Below are positions 1 through 7,740 of a stretch of 29,131 nt of DNA, piece by piece (position 1 is the first letter of the stretch; each line of letters starts with the position of its first letter). The notes under the pieces were generated by a model, which searched no databases, was not told where the DNA came from, and worked only from the letters and a program-made list of their open reading frames with translations. Where the stretch lies: assembly GCA_050743125.1 (NCBI GenBank), contig JBOGEB010000033.1, positions 1 through 29,131 of the forward strand, written 5' to 3'. The position numbers and the translations under genes are program-made. Origin of the DNA: JBOGEB01 sp050743125. Its GTDB lineage: Bacteria > Actinomycetota > Nitriliruptoria > Euzebyales > Egibacteraceae.

Positions 1-603
1 CTAGCCAATCTACCCGCGTACTCGCGGATGGGCCGCTAGCCAGGAGCTGTGCAATCTTCGTGCTCAGGCTGATCCCCAGCACACTCGGGCTCAGGATACC
101 GGACATTGGGCTTGATCGGGACAGCGTGTCCCCATCCCCATGGACTTAGATACTTAGGTGCTAGCATACCTATTCGGCGTGACCGCACTCTAGTAGGTGG
201 CACAGACGGTAGGTGGAAAAGAGCTGATGGAAGGCGCCGATGAGCCAGACGATGACTCTGGATAAGGACAAGGTGTTGGGCCTGTGGGAAGGCGGGAGTA
301 CCGCCGTGGCTGACTGGTGGGACACGCATGTGCATCCCACCTCCCCACAGAACTGTGGTGGAGTGGGATTAGCGACCTCTGACCACACCGCCCATCTGCG
401 GCCACCAGCACGATCCGCGTCTGCTGCATTAGGCGTGCCGCCGACTTTGGCCCGCGCCCGCCGCTTTAGCTCTGCCCGATCAGGATGCTCGATCAAGCTC
501 AAGCGGATGTGGCTTCATCATGCCAAATTATGGCATACCGCTCGTCAAGCTCAAGGGCCTTTGGTAAAAATATCACAAACAGCGGGACTGACTGGAAATC
601 GCT
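1..603. other. No convincing gene; accessory/degenerate stretch upstream of the TIR-like gene
   Basis: Open frames here (for example the one beginning at 240) have no recognisable domain, and their composition looks like chance translation. Base composition is visibly less GC-rich than the housekeeping block further right. The last 120 bases contain a palindrome and an 11-bp direct repeat, annotated separately, that may belong to the promoter of the gene at 604. A truncated or decayed gene cannot be excluded. Confidence 0.5.
493..555 (+). promoter_or_regulatory. Palindrome bracketed by direct repeats before the TIR-like gene
   Basis: ATGCCA-AATTA-TGGCAT (520-536) is a perfect 6-bp inverted repeat with a 5-nt spacer. 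It lies between two identical copies of TCAAGCTCAAG (493-503 and 545-555). An AT-rich tract with GGTAAAAATATC follows about 20 bases later, a possible -10 region for the gene starting at 604. The layout fits an operator, but no regulator gene is adjacent, so the function is inferred from position only. Confidence 0.35.
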
Positions 604-1794
604 ATGGGTAATACCTGTTTCGTCATCTCTCCGATTGGTGAGGAAGGGTCGGAAGTCCGCCGCGCGGCTGACACTGTATTCCGACAGCTCATCGAACCAG
701 CAACTAAGAAGTGTGGCTTAGAAGCAACCCGATCCGACCACATCAGAACCCCTGGGCAGATCACAACCCAAACACTACGCCTTCTCAAGGATTCAGAGAT
801 TGTTATAGCGGACCTCACGGACCTCAATGCCAATGTGTTCTATGAGCTAGCCTTTCGCCACACGCTCGGCAAGCCAGCAATAATTTTGAGCCCACGGGGA
901 CAGAAGCTTCCATTCGATATTGGCGACTCTCGTGCAATCATCTTCGATCCCGGTGACTGGGCATCTCTTCAAATCTCATTGGAAGAACTCGATCACCAAC
1001 TCCGCTTTGCTTTGAGCGACACCCCAGAACGCATTCAGAACCCGATTTCAGCTTTCTTCGCGGTTGAGAACGTAACCGCAATCGAAAATGATCCAATGGC
1101 TCAACTCCTCGTTCGTGTGAATGGCTTCCTTGAGCGTCTGGACCAGCGCCTTGAGGGCATTGAGGACGTCGCCGGGGCTGACTGGCGTACAAATGCAGAG
1201 TATATCGATGGTCAGGACGATGCGTTCGAGGCACTTACGAAGGCCACGAAAGATGCAAGGTTCTCTGTCCGTTCGTCGCGATTTTTTCCGGCCTCTATCA
1301 TGCGCAGGCCGGATTACCTGCAGGCAATTGAAGAGCGCGTCCGGGGTTCAGCGAACCGCCCGCCTGTCGAAGAATATTATCGAATTATTGCCCTAAATAA
1401 TATTGAGAAGAAGCAGGACGTCATTCAGCATATCGTGAACTTTGCGGGACGGCCTTTCACTCTGTTCTTGACTACCCATGAGAACACCTTCGAGCTTGTC
1501 GTTATCGATGACACGGACGTCTTCATTCACTTCGCAAAGGAAGAACTTGTGATCGCCTCGACGCTGCACCTTCGTGGACGGCGTATCGCTGAGCGGTTCA
1601 CGGAAGTGTTCGATCAGCTTGCTTCGCGCGATCAATTAGCAGTTTTTGACTGCCGATTGATTACTCCGACGGACCTGACAGCTAGCCTTGCCAAGATCGA
1701 GGAACTGTTCTCTCAGATATTTTCGCCTGAAGAGTCCCAGGCTGAAATCCAAGAGCTGTTCCGGACTCCTCCAAGCCGCAGGAGGACGAGTTAA
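604..1794 (+). CDS. Stand-alone TIR-like / nucleoside 2-deoxyribosyltransferase-like protein, probable defence or stress effector
   Basis: A 396-aa protein. Residues 1-140 have the pattern of the TIR-like/nucleoside deoxyribosyltransferase superfamily found in bacterial conflict systems: an N-terminal strand CFVISPIG, an SEVRRAADTVF helix, a PGQIT turn, then IVIADLTDLNANVFYELAFR. D70 and E81 are candidate ligand-binding and catalytic residues. Such domains act on nucleotides or NAD+-like substrates. Residues 190-385 form a second domain I cannot name, rich in beta strands, with YYRIIALNN, ELVVIDDTDVFIHF and EELVIASTLHLRG; it may be a sensor. No partner gene (nucleotide cyclase, Argonaute, helicase) is adjacent. 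Codon use is distinctly less GC-biased than in the downstream genes, pointing to horizontal acquisition. The start at 604 gives the complete first strand but has only a weak ribosome binding site. The superfamily call is fairly firm; the defence role is inference. Confidence 0.75.
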   Translation: MGNTCFVISPIGEEGSEVRRAADTVFRQLIEPATKKCGLEATRSDHIRTPGQITTQTLRLLKDSEIVIADLTDLNANVFYELAFRHTLGKPAIILSPRGQKLPFDIGDSRAIIFDPGDWASLQISLEELDHQLRFALSDTPERIQNPISAFFAVENVTAIENDPMAQLLVRVNGFLERLDQRLEGIEDVAGADWRTNAEYIDGQDDAFEALTKATKDARFSVRSSRFFPASIMRRPDYLQAIEERVRGSANRPPVEEYYRIIALNNIEKKQDVIQHIVNFAGRPFTLFLTTHENTFELVVIDDTDVFIHFAKEELVIASTLHLRGRRIAERFTEVFDQLASRDQLAVFDCRLITPTDLTASLAKIEELFSQIFSPEESQAEIQELFRTPPSRRRTS

Positions 1795-2069
1795 ATCGAT
1801 CTTCAAGGATCGCAGAGACGTAGAGCACTGTCGGTTGCTGCTGACCACGCTTACTGCGGAGGTAGACCGCCTAATGGAAGGCTCCGGCATTTCGGGAGCT
1901 GCGGGAGATATGCACCATGGACGAGATTTTCGGTCCTGATTTCTGTCAAGGCAAGCATCTAAGACGAAGTGGTTGGCCAGCGCTTGGAGATGGTTAGTGT
2001 GCTCTTGAGCAGGCCTCCAGGAATAGCTGCGCAGATTTAGAGGCGCCGCTAGGCGAACGACCACACTCC
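1795..2069. other. Intergenic, nothing recognisable
   Basis: This gap between the TIR-like gene and the zinc-ribbon-like gene has no convincing coding frame. No strong terminator hairpin with a T tract follows the stop codon at 1792-1794. Confidence 0.4.
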
Positions 2070-2345
2070 ATGAGCGCAACTGCTGATCCTGAGCGAGGCG
2101 AGGTTCTGACGTCAGCAGGGGATGTGCCTAGCCCTACAGGCCACGAGGATGAGGGACAGCAGTGGTACCACTGCTACTCCTGCCATATCCAGGCGTTAGC
2201 GGGCAGGGCGCCCGCCGCTATGGGCCATTGGGTGGATGATGGGCTTCGGTGGCACGACTGCCACTCCTGCCACGTCCGCTGGCGTGGACTGCCAGACTCG
2301 GCGTGTTGGAACTGCGAAGGGCAGGAGCACAGCCGTCGCGACTGA
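2070..2345 (+). CDS. Small Cys-rich zinc-ribbon-like protein with a duplicated motif
   Basis: A 91-aa frame with three CxxC pairs: C35/C38, C64/C67 and C79/C82. The first two lie in an imperfect internal repeat, W(Y/H)xCxSCH, about 29 residues apart. The last two pairs, in WHDCHSCHVRWRG followed by ACWNCEG, have the spacing of a Cys4 zinc ribbon. Such mini-proteins occur in actinobacteria and their phages, where their roles are mostly unknown (DNA, RNA or protein contact). The start is the ATG at 2070, and there is no clear ribosome binding site. The regular cysteine spacing argues for a real product, but the gene lies in a degenerate region and could be a relic. I do not recognise a named family. 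Confidence 0.5.
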   Translation: MSATADPERGEVLTSAGDVPSPTGHEDEGQQWYHCYSCHIQALAGRAPAAMGHWVDDGLRWHDCHSCHVRWRGLPDSACWNCEGQEHSRRD

Positions 2346-2712
2346 GCTGGCCGGAAAATGGCTCAGAGAATTATGTCTGGTTTCCGCGCGCAGCGTCACA
2401 ACACGGATGACGTTGTCAAAGGCGATGTGGTCCATGATCGCTGCGTAGAAGTCCGCAGCGAATAACTGCACGCTCAGGGGTGATGTCCGTCAGGCCGGCG
2501 TTGCGGGTCGCTACAGCCAACCCAGCAGTCCCCCCGGGGCTGGTGAAGCTCACCAGTGCTGTGGTGTCTTGCCACGAATGTGAGAAGCTGCATGATGCTC
2601 ATGTGAACGGAAGATGGTGTCCATGGCCCCCCGCGAGGCCAGCTATGCGGATGAAAATCTGCCGGCCGCCGACTACTCTCCGTGACAGATATGGCTCCTA
2701 GCGATCACCCCA
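2346..2712. other. Intergenic debris, possible minus-strand gene fragment
   Basis: No intact gene. On the minus strand, about 2375-2471 translates to a plausible protein-like stretch (AADFYAAIMDHIAFDNVIRV and onward) without a recognisable start context or continuation. It may be the remains of a gene. The rest looks non-coding. Confidence 0.3.
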
Positions 2713-2989
2713 AGCATTTACATCTCAGCGGCTGCGGTGTCGGTGGACGCTGACCTCGTGGACAGGACGCGTGGCGGTGGCTGACGGTCGGATCGAGAAC
2801 CTCAGCGCGTGGGTGAACGAAGCCCTGCGCCGTCAGGTCGAGCACGACCGGCGGATGCGGGCACTCGACGAGTTCCTCGCCGCCTACGAGGCCGAGCACG
2901 GCGAGATCACCGACGAGGAGATGCGAGACGCGACCCGTCGAGCACTGATGCCGCGATCTGCCCCAGTCTCGGCTCCTCGGGATGCCTGA
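2713..2989 (+). pseudogene. Frameshifted VapB-type (ribbon-helix-helix) antitoxin relic
   Basis: Two reading frames join into one antitoxin-like protein. From 2713 to 2772 one frame reads IYISAAVSVDADLVDRTR, a typical N-terminal ribbon-helix-helix strand and helix. One base later, the +1 frame (about 2774-2989) continues AVADGRIENLSAWVNEALRR and on to EYEAEHGEITDEEMRDATRR-like residues, the usual C-terminal part of this actinobacterial family. The upstream part has no ATG start. A single-base indel near 2773 therefore splits the gene. A truncated product could start at the GTG at 2771 (72 aa), but it would lack the DNA-binding strand. No PIN toxin follows; a hairpin begins two bases after the stop. 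I infer a decayed, toxin-less antitoxin. Confidence 0.65.
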
Positions 2990-2990
2990 T

Positions 2991-3033
2991 TTGTGGTCGT
3001 TTACCGGACACCTGGTCCGGTAAACGACCACAA
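2991..3033 (+). terminator. Perfect 18-bp stem with 7-nt loop
   Basis: Arms 2991-3008 and 3016-3033 are exact reverse complements (TTGTGGTCGTTTACCGGA on the left) around the loop CACCTGG. The hairpin begins 2 nt after the stop of the antitoxin relic. It has no downstream T tract. It could be a U-less actinobacterial terminator, a protein-binding palindrome, or the joined ends of a lost mobile element. Confidence 0.6.
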
Positions 3034-3149
3034 TCTCTCACCTGCGACGTTGTGGACGAGGGCGGAGCGTGGCACGGATCCGCCACGACCACCGCGAGAG
3101 GCCGTACTCCAGGCGCGTGCACATCGCCGGTCAGCGCCGTCGAGCGCGG

Positions 3150-3165
3150 TACCGTCTGGGGTGTG
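3150..3165 (+). promoter_or_regulatory. Probable leaderless promoter of the cysteine desulfurase gene
   Basis: TACCGT (3150-3155) fits the actinobacterial -10 consensus TANNNT. It ends exactly 7 nt before the GTG start at 3163, the spacing expected when transcription starts at the start codon. There is no purine-rich ribosome binding site in front of that GTG, consistent with a leaderless mRNA. No good -35 box is evident. Confidence 0.45.
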
Positions 3166-4320
3166 ACGATCTACCTTGACCACGCGGCGACCACGCCGAT
3201 CGATCCGGCGGCGCTGGAGGCGATGCGGCCGTACCTCGATGCCGAGTACGGGAACCCGTCGTCGCTGCACGCGCCGGGACGGGCGGCGCGGGCGGCGGTG
3301 GAGACCGCGCGGGAGCAGGTCGCCGAGGCGCTCGGGGTGACGCCGCTGGAGGTGCTGTTCACCTCTGGCGGGACCGAGTCCGACAACCAGGCGGTGAAGG
3401 GGATCGCGTGGGCGGCCCGCGACGCCGGACGCGGCGCGCACCTCGTCACGACGGCGATCGAGCACCACGCGGTGATCGAGTCGTGCGAGTGGCTCGCCGA
3501 GCACGCCGGGTTCAACCTCGACGTCGTCCCGCCGGAGCCTGACGGGGTCGTCGACCCCGACCGCCTGCTCGCTGCGCTGCGGGACGACACCGTGCTCGTG
3601 AGCGTGATGGCCGCGAACAACGAGCTCGGCACCGTCCAGCCGCTCGACGTGATCGGGCCGGCGCTGCGTGACCGTGGGGTGCCGTTGCACACGGACGCGG
3701 TGCAGGCGTTCGGGCGGGCACCGCTCGACCTGGAGGGCTGGGGGGTCGGGGCGCTTGCCCTCTCGGCGCACAAGTTCAACGGGCCCAAGGGCGTCGGCGT
3801 GCTCATGCTCCGCCGCGACCTGCCCGCCCAGCCGGTCCTCCACGGGGGGGGCCAGGAGCGCAGCGTGCGCTCCGGGACGCTGAACGCCGCGGGCATCGTC
3901 GGCTGCGGCGCCGCCGCCGCGTTGACCGCGCGGACGATGGCCACCGAGGTGCCGCGCCTGCGCGCGCTGCGGGACACGCTCCTCGCTGGGCTGCTCGCGG
4001 CCGAGGGGGTCACGCTGAACGGCGCGGCCACGGCGCGGTTGCCGCACAACGCCCACGTCGCTGTGTCCGGCTGTGACGGCGAGGCGCTGCTCCTCGCGCT
4101 CGACGCGGCGGGGGTCGCGGCCTCGACCGGCTCGGCGTGCCAGTCCGGCGCCGCCGAGCCCAGCCACGTCCTGACCGCGATCGGCGCCCCGCGCGACCGC
4201 GCGCACCTGCGCCTCACCTGCGGCCGGACCACGACCGAGGCCGACGTCGAGGCCGCGGCTGCCGCCTTCACCGACTGCGTGAAGCGGCTGCGCGACGCCG
4301 GTGGCGGGTTCGTGGGGTGA
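3163..4320 (+). CDS. Cysteine desulfurase, IscS/NifS family (class V aminotransferase fold)
   Basis: A PLP enzyme that takes sulfur from L-cysteine and passes it on as a persulfide, here probably to MnmA for tRNA thiolation and possibly to Fe-S cluster assembly. At 385 aa it is standard length. Visible landmarks: the N-terminal YLDHAATTP, H101 in IEHH (PLP stacking), the PLP lysine K204 in SAHKFNGPKG, and the catalytic C326 in STGSACQSG. The frame is open far upstream, but homologues begin at the YLDHAATT strand, so the GTG at 3163 was chosen; it also sits 7 nt after a -10 box. mnmA starts 46 bases after the stop codon, giving the usual desulfurase-mnmA pair. The family call is firm; iscS versus a dedicated tRNA-thiolation paralogue cannot be settled from the sequence. 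Confidence 0.95.
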   Translation: MTIYLDHAATTPIDPAALEAMRPYLDAEYGNPSSLHAPGRAARAAVETAREQVAEALGVTPLEVLFTSGGTESDNQAVKGIAWAARDAGRGAHLVTTAIEHHAVIESCEWLAEHAGFNLDVVPPEPDGVVDPDRLLAALRDDTVLVSVMAANNELGTVQPLDVIGPALRDRGVPLHTDAVQAFGRAPLDLEGWGVGALALSAHKFNGPKGVGVLMLRRDLPAQPVLHGGGQERSVRSGTLNAAGIVGCGAAAALTARTMATEVPRLRALRDTLLAGLLAAEGVTLNGAATARLPHNAHVAVSGCDGEALLLALDAAGVAASTGSACQSGAAEPSHVLTAIGAPRDRAHLRLTCGRTTTEADVEAAAAAFTDCVKRLRDAGGGFVG

Positions 4321-4366
4321 GGCCGGTGCGTCAGCACCGCCGGTGGGCGGGGATCGGATAGGCACC

Positions 4367-5452
4367 ATGCGCGTGCTCGTAGCGATGTCCGGCGGGGTGG
4401 ACTCGTCGATGGCGGCGGCGCTGCTCGTGGAGGCCGGCCACGACGTCACCGGTGTCCACCTGAAGCTGGCCGACACGCCGAGCGGCCTTCCAGGAAAAGG
4501 CTGCTGCACGCTCGACGACGCGCGCGACGCGCGCCGGGTCGCGGATCGGCTCGGCATCCCCTTCTACGTCTGGGACCTGTCCGAGCCGTTCCGTCAGCGG
4601 GTCGTCGATGACTTCGTGGCCGAGTACGCGGCTGGGCGAACGCCGAACCCCTGCGTGCGCTGCAACGAGCGGGTGAAGTACACCGCGCTGCTCGCCCGCG
4701 CCCGCGCGGTCGGCTTCGACGCGCTCGCGACCGGCCACCATGTCCGGCTGCGCCGTGCCGGCGCCCAATGGACGATGCGCCGGGCGGCCGATCCCGGCAA
4801 GGACCAGACGTACGTGCTCTACATGGCGAGCCAGGACCAGCTCGCGCACACGTTGTGGCCGGTGGGGGAGTACGCCAAGCCCGCGCTCCGGGCGATGGCC
4901 GCCGAGCGCGGCCTCGTCACCGCCGCCAAGCCCGACAGCCACGACGTCTGCTTCATCCCGACCGGTGACCTCGGCGGGTTCCTCCGCCCGCGGCTCGGTG
5001 TCCGTCCGGGCGCCTTCGTCGGGCCGAGCGGCGACGTCGTCGGCCGCCACGAGGGCGCCTACCGGTTCACGGTGGGCCAGCGGCGCGGCCTCGGCCTGGC
5101 AGGGTTCGGCGAGCCCCTCTACGTCACGGCGATCGACGGGGACCGGATGCACGTCGGCCCCCGCTCGGCCCTGGAGACCCGCGGGCTCGAGGCCATCGGT
5201 GTCTCGTGGGTCTGCGGCCACCCGCCGGCCGACGACAGGGCGCTCACCGCTCAGGTCCGCTACCGCGGCCAGGCGTTGCCGTGCGCGCTGGCCGACCTCG
5301 GCGGCGGCCGCATCCGCGTGGAGTTCACCGGGCAGCGCCCGCTCGGCGTCGCGCCAGGCCAGGCGGTGGTGCTCTACGACGGCGACACCTGCCTCGGCGG
5401 CGCCACGGTCACCGGGGCGGTCAGCGGCGCCAGTCCCGTCTCAGCTCGGTGA
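4367..5452 (+). CDS. mnmA: tRNA-specific 2-thiouridylase MnmA
   Basis: ATP-dependent enzyme that puts sulfur on U34 of the Lys, Glu and Gln tRNAs, using sulfur relayed from the upstream desulfurase. 361 aa. The PP-loop SGGVDSS is at residues 8-14. The catalytic cysteine pair is C96 (in NPCVRCN) and C195 (in HDVCFIPTG), matching the spacing of C102 and C199 in the E. coli enzyme. The C-terminal beta-barrel region (VGQRRGLGL, then YVTAIDGDRMHVG) is present. Start chosen at the ATG at 4367, directly before the first strand RVLVAMSGG; the open frame extends 22 codons upstream without homology. It is probably co-transcribed with the desulfurase. Its 3' end overlaps the small antisense gene at 5421-5570 by 32 bases. 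Confidence 0.96.
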   Translation: MRVLVAMSGGVDSSMAAALLVEAGHDVTGVHLKLADTPSGLPGKGCCTLDDARDARRVADRLGIPFYVWDLSEPFRQRVVDDFVAEYAAGRTPNPCVRCNERVKYTALLARARAVGFDALATGHHVRLRRAGAQWTMRRAADPGKDQTYVLYMASQDQLAHTLWPVGEYAKPALRAMAAERGLVTAAKPDSHDVCFIPTGDLGGFLRPRLGVRPGAFVGPSGDVVGRHEGAYRFTVGQRRGLGLAGFGEPLYVTAIDGDRMHVGPRSALETRGLEAIGVSWVCGHPPADDRALTAQVRYRGQALPCALADLGGGRIRVEFTGQRPLGVAPGQAVVLYDGDTCLGGATVTGAVSGASPVSAR

Positions 5453-5570
5453 GCCAGTAGGCCCACTCATCCTCGTCGATCCGCGGAAGGCGCAGCGGGA
5501 GCGCCGCGCTCTGGCCGACCAGCCAGGCGAGCCCTGCGCCGAACAGGAAGATGCACACGTCTTGCCACAT
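5421..5570 (-). CDS. 49-aa single-span membrane peptide, unknown function
   Basis: Minus-strand frame beginning MWQDVCIFLFGAGLAWLVGQ. One hydrophobic helix (about residues 5-27) is followed by a short charged tail with acidic and Trp/Arg residues (IDEDEWAYWLTELRRDWRR). A strong ribosome binding site, GAGGAGGG, lies about 6 nt before the ATG, unlike most chance frames here. The gene is antisense and convergent to mnmA, overlapping its last 32 bases, and is divergent from ligA. The function is unknown; the topology resembles small stress or regulatory membrane peptides. Because of its size and overlap it could still be spurious, but the ribosome binding site and clean N-terminal helix favour a real gene. 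Confidence 0.55.
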   Translation of the reverse strand: MWQDVCIFLFGAGLAWLVGQSAALPLRLPRIDEDEWAYWLTELRRDWRR

Positions 5571-5633
5571 CCTGATCCCTCCTCGAACGATCCCTTCCCG
5601 TCGGTTCGCAGCCTCGCGCGCCCGAGCGCTCCC

Positions 5634-5649
5634 TAGACTCGCCCATATG
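5634..5649 (+). promoter_or_regulatory. Probable leaderless promoter of ligA
   Basis: TAGACT (5634-5639) matches TANNNT and is followed by exactly 7 nt and then the ligA ATG at 5647. No ribosome binding site precedes that ATG. The same spacing occurs before the cysteine desulfurase gene. Confidence 0.45.
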
Positions 5650-7671
5650 GCCGATGAGGCGACCCGCCGGCGCGTCGATGCGCTGCGCATCGAGATCGAG
5701 CAGCACCGCTACCGGTATTACGTGCTGTCCGACCCGAGCATCAGCGACGCCGAGTTCGACGCGCTGATGCGGGAGCTGGCCGAGCTGGAGGCCACCTATC
5801 CGGACCTTCGTCGCCCGGACTCGCCGACGGACAAGGTCGGCGCTCCCCCCTCGCCCGCGTTCCGCGCGGTCACGCACCGCGTGCCGATGCGATCGCTCGA
5901 CAACGCGTTCGAGCAGGAGGAGCTGTGGGCCTGGGGCGAGCGTGTGGCGCGCGGCCTCGACGGCGCCGCCCCGCGCTACACCTGCGAGCTCAAGGTCGAC
6001 GGGATCGCGATCTGTCTGACCTACGTCGACGGGCGGCTCGACCAGGCGGTCACGCGCGGCGACGGGCGCACCGGCGAGGACGTCACCCCGAACGTCCGGA
6101 CGATCGTGGGCGTCCCGTGGCACCTCGAGCTGCCCGACCCGCCCCCGCTGCTCGAGGCGCGCGGCGAGGTCTACTACCCGCTCGCCGCGTTCGAGGCGAT
6201 GAACATCGCCCGCGAGCAGGCCGGCGAGGCCCGGTTCGCCAACCCCCGCAACGCCGCCTCAGGCGCGTTGCGGCAGAAGGATCCCGAGATCACGCGGTCC
6301 CGCCCGCTGCGGGTCGTCTGCCACGGGATGGGCGCCGTCGAGGGCGTCGACCTGTCCAGCCACAGCGACTTCCTCACCCTGATCGCCAAGGCCGGGCTGC
6401 CAGTGGCCTCCCAGACCCGCACGGTCGCAACGATGGACGCGGTCTTGGCCTTCATCGAGGATTGGCGCGAGCGCCGGCACGACCCGCCGTTCGAGATCGA
6501 CGGCGTCGTGGTGAAGGTCGACGCGCTCGCTCACCACCGCCAGCTCGGCTCCACCGCCGCCGCTCCCCGCTGGGCGATCGCGTTCAAGTATCCGCCGGAG
6601 GAGCAGCAGACCCTGCTCCGCGACATCCAGGTCAACATCGGCCGCACCGGCAAGGTCACCCCGTTCGCGGTCCTGGAGCCGGTGCTCGTCGCCGGCTCGA
6701 CGATCGGTCTGGCGACGCTCCACAACGAGGACCAGGCGCGCCTCAAGGACGTCCGGCCCGGCGATGTCGTCATCGTCCGCAAGGCGGGCGACGTCATCCC
6801 GGAGGTGGTCGGGCCGGTGCTGTCCCGCCGGCCGGAGGCCGTGGCCAACGCCGGCCCCTGGCAGATGCCGACGGCCTGCCCGTTCTGCGGCTCGCCACTC
6901 CAGCGGCTCGAGGGCGAGGCCGCCACCTACTGCACGAACGTCGACTGCCCCAGCCGGCTGCGTGAGTCGCTCGCCCACTTCGCGGGCCGCGGGGCCATGG
7001 ACATCGAGGGCCTGGGCTACGAGACCGCCTGCGTCCTCCTCGACCGGGGCCTCGTGAAGGACCTCGCCGACCTCTACCATCTGCGCGCCGAGGACCTCCT
7101 GGGGCTCAAGGGGTTCGCGCAGCGCAAGGTCGCCGCGCTGCTGGCCGGCGTCGAAGCCTCGAAGTCCCAGCCGTTCGAGCGGCTGCTCATCGGCCTGAAC
7201 ATCCTCCACGTCGGTGGCACCGTCGCCCGCCAGCTCGCCCGCCACTTCGGCGACCTCGCCGCCCTGCGCACGGCGAGCAAGGAGGACATCGCCGGGGTCG
7301 GGGGTATCGGGCCGGTCATCGCCGACTCGGTCCGCAAGTTCTTCGACCATCCGCGCAACGCCGCGCTCGTCGACAAGCTCGTTGCCGTCGGGGTCCGCGC
7401 GGACACCGACGCGCGGCGCGTCGCCTCGACGCTGGAGGGCTGGACGATCGTCCTCACCGGTGGCCTCGAGGGGCTCACCCGTGACGAGGCCAAGCAGGCG
7501 ATCACCGACCGTGGCGGCAAGGTCACGTCGAGCGTCTCGCGCAAGACCAGCGTCGTCGTGGTCGGCGCCGACCCCGGCACCAAGGCCGACTTGGCCGCCG
7601 CGCTGGGCGTGCCCACGACCGACGAGGCCGGCTTCACCCATCTCCTGGAGGCCGGGGCGTTGCCCGAATGA
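5647..7671 (+). CDS. ligA: NAD(+)-dependent DNA ligase LigA
   Basis: Seals nicks in replication and repair using NAD+ as the AMP donor. 674 aa, the usual length. Domains in order: Ia (about 1-65, with HRYRYYVLSDP and DAEFD), the adenylation domain with K116 in the ELKVDG motif (K115 in E. coli), the OB fold, a Cys4 zinc finger C411/C414/C429/C434, helix-hairpin-helix repeats (about 440-590), and a C-terminal BRCT domain (about 597-674, beginning EGWTIVLTGGLEG). The start at ATG 5647 gives the canonical first helix; the 32 extra upstream codons have no family match. gatC follows 69 bases later behind its own strong ribosome binding site. Confidence 0.98.
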   Translation: MADEATRRRVDALRIEIEQHRYRYYVLSDPSISDAEFDALMRELAELEATYPDLRRPDSPTDKVGAPPSPAFRAVTHRVPMRSLDNAFEQEELWAWGERVARGLDGAAPRYTCELKVDGIAICLTYVDGRLDQAVTRGDGRTGEDVTPNVRTIVGVPWHLELPDPPPLLEARGEVYYPLAAFEAMNIAREQAGEARFANPRNAASGALRQKDPEITRSRPLRVVCHGMGAVEGVDLSSHSDFLTLIAKAGLPVASQTRTVATMDAVLAFIEDWRERRHDPPFEIDGVVVKVDALAHHRQLGSTAAAPRWAIAFKYPPEEQQTLLRDIQVNIGRTGKVTPFAVLEPVLVAGSTIGLATLHNEDQARLKDVRPGDVVIVRKAGDVIPEVVGPVLSRRPEAVANAGPWQMPTACPFCGSPLQRLEGEAATYCTNVDCPSRLRESLAHFAGRGAMDIEGLGYETACVLLDRGLVKDLADLYHLRAEDLLGLKGFAQRKVAALLAGVEASKSQPFERLLIGLNILHVGGTVARQLARHFGDLAALRTASKEDIAGVGGIGPVIADSVRKFFDHPRNAALVDKLVAVGVRADTDARRVASTLEGWTIVLTGGLEGLTRDEAKQAITDRGGKVTSSVSRKTSVVVVGADPGTKADLAAALGVPTTDEAGFTHLLEAGALPE

Positions 7672-7740
7672 AGCGTTCGAGCGCTGTTGAGTGCACCGGT
7701 GTAGCGTCCAGGGGACCTTACGAGAAGGAGTCGTCACACC

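Noticed and set aside
240..611. 123-codon plus-strand frame before the TIR-like gene.
   Set aside because: No domain, irregular composition, overlaps the likely promoter of the next gene, and no ribosome binding site.
2809..3162. Long open extension upstream of the cysteine desulfurase start (118 codons).
   Set aside because: It runs through the antitoxin relic and the 18-bp hairpin in another frame and has no protein family pattern. The GTG at 3163 fits homologues and the -10 spacing.
3001..4557. Long minus-strand open frames (more than 350 codons) opposite the cysteine desulfurase gene.
   Set aside because: Arg/Pro/Ala-rich translations typical of the antisense strand of GC-rich genes; no motifs.
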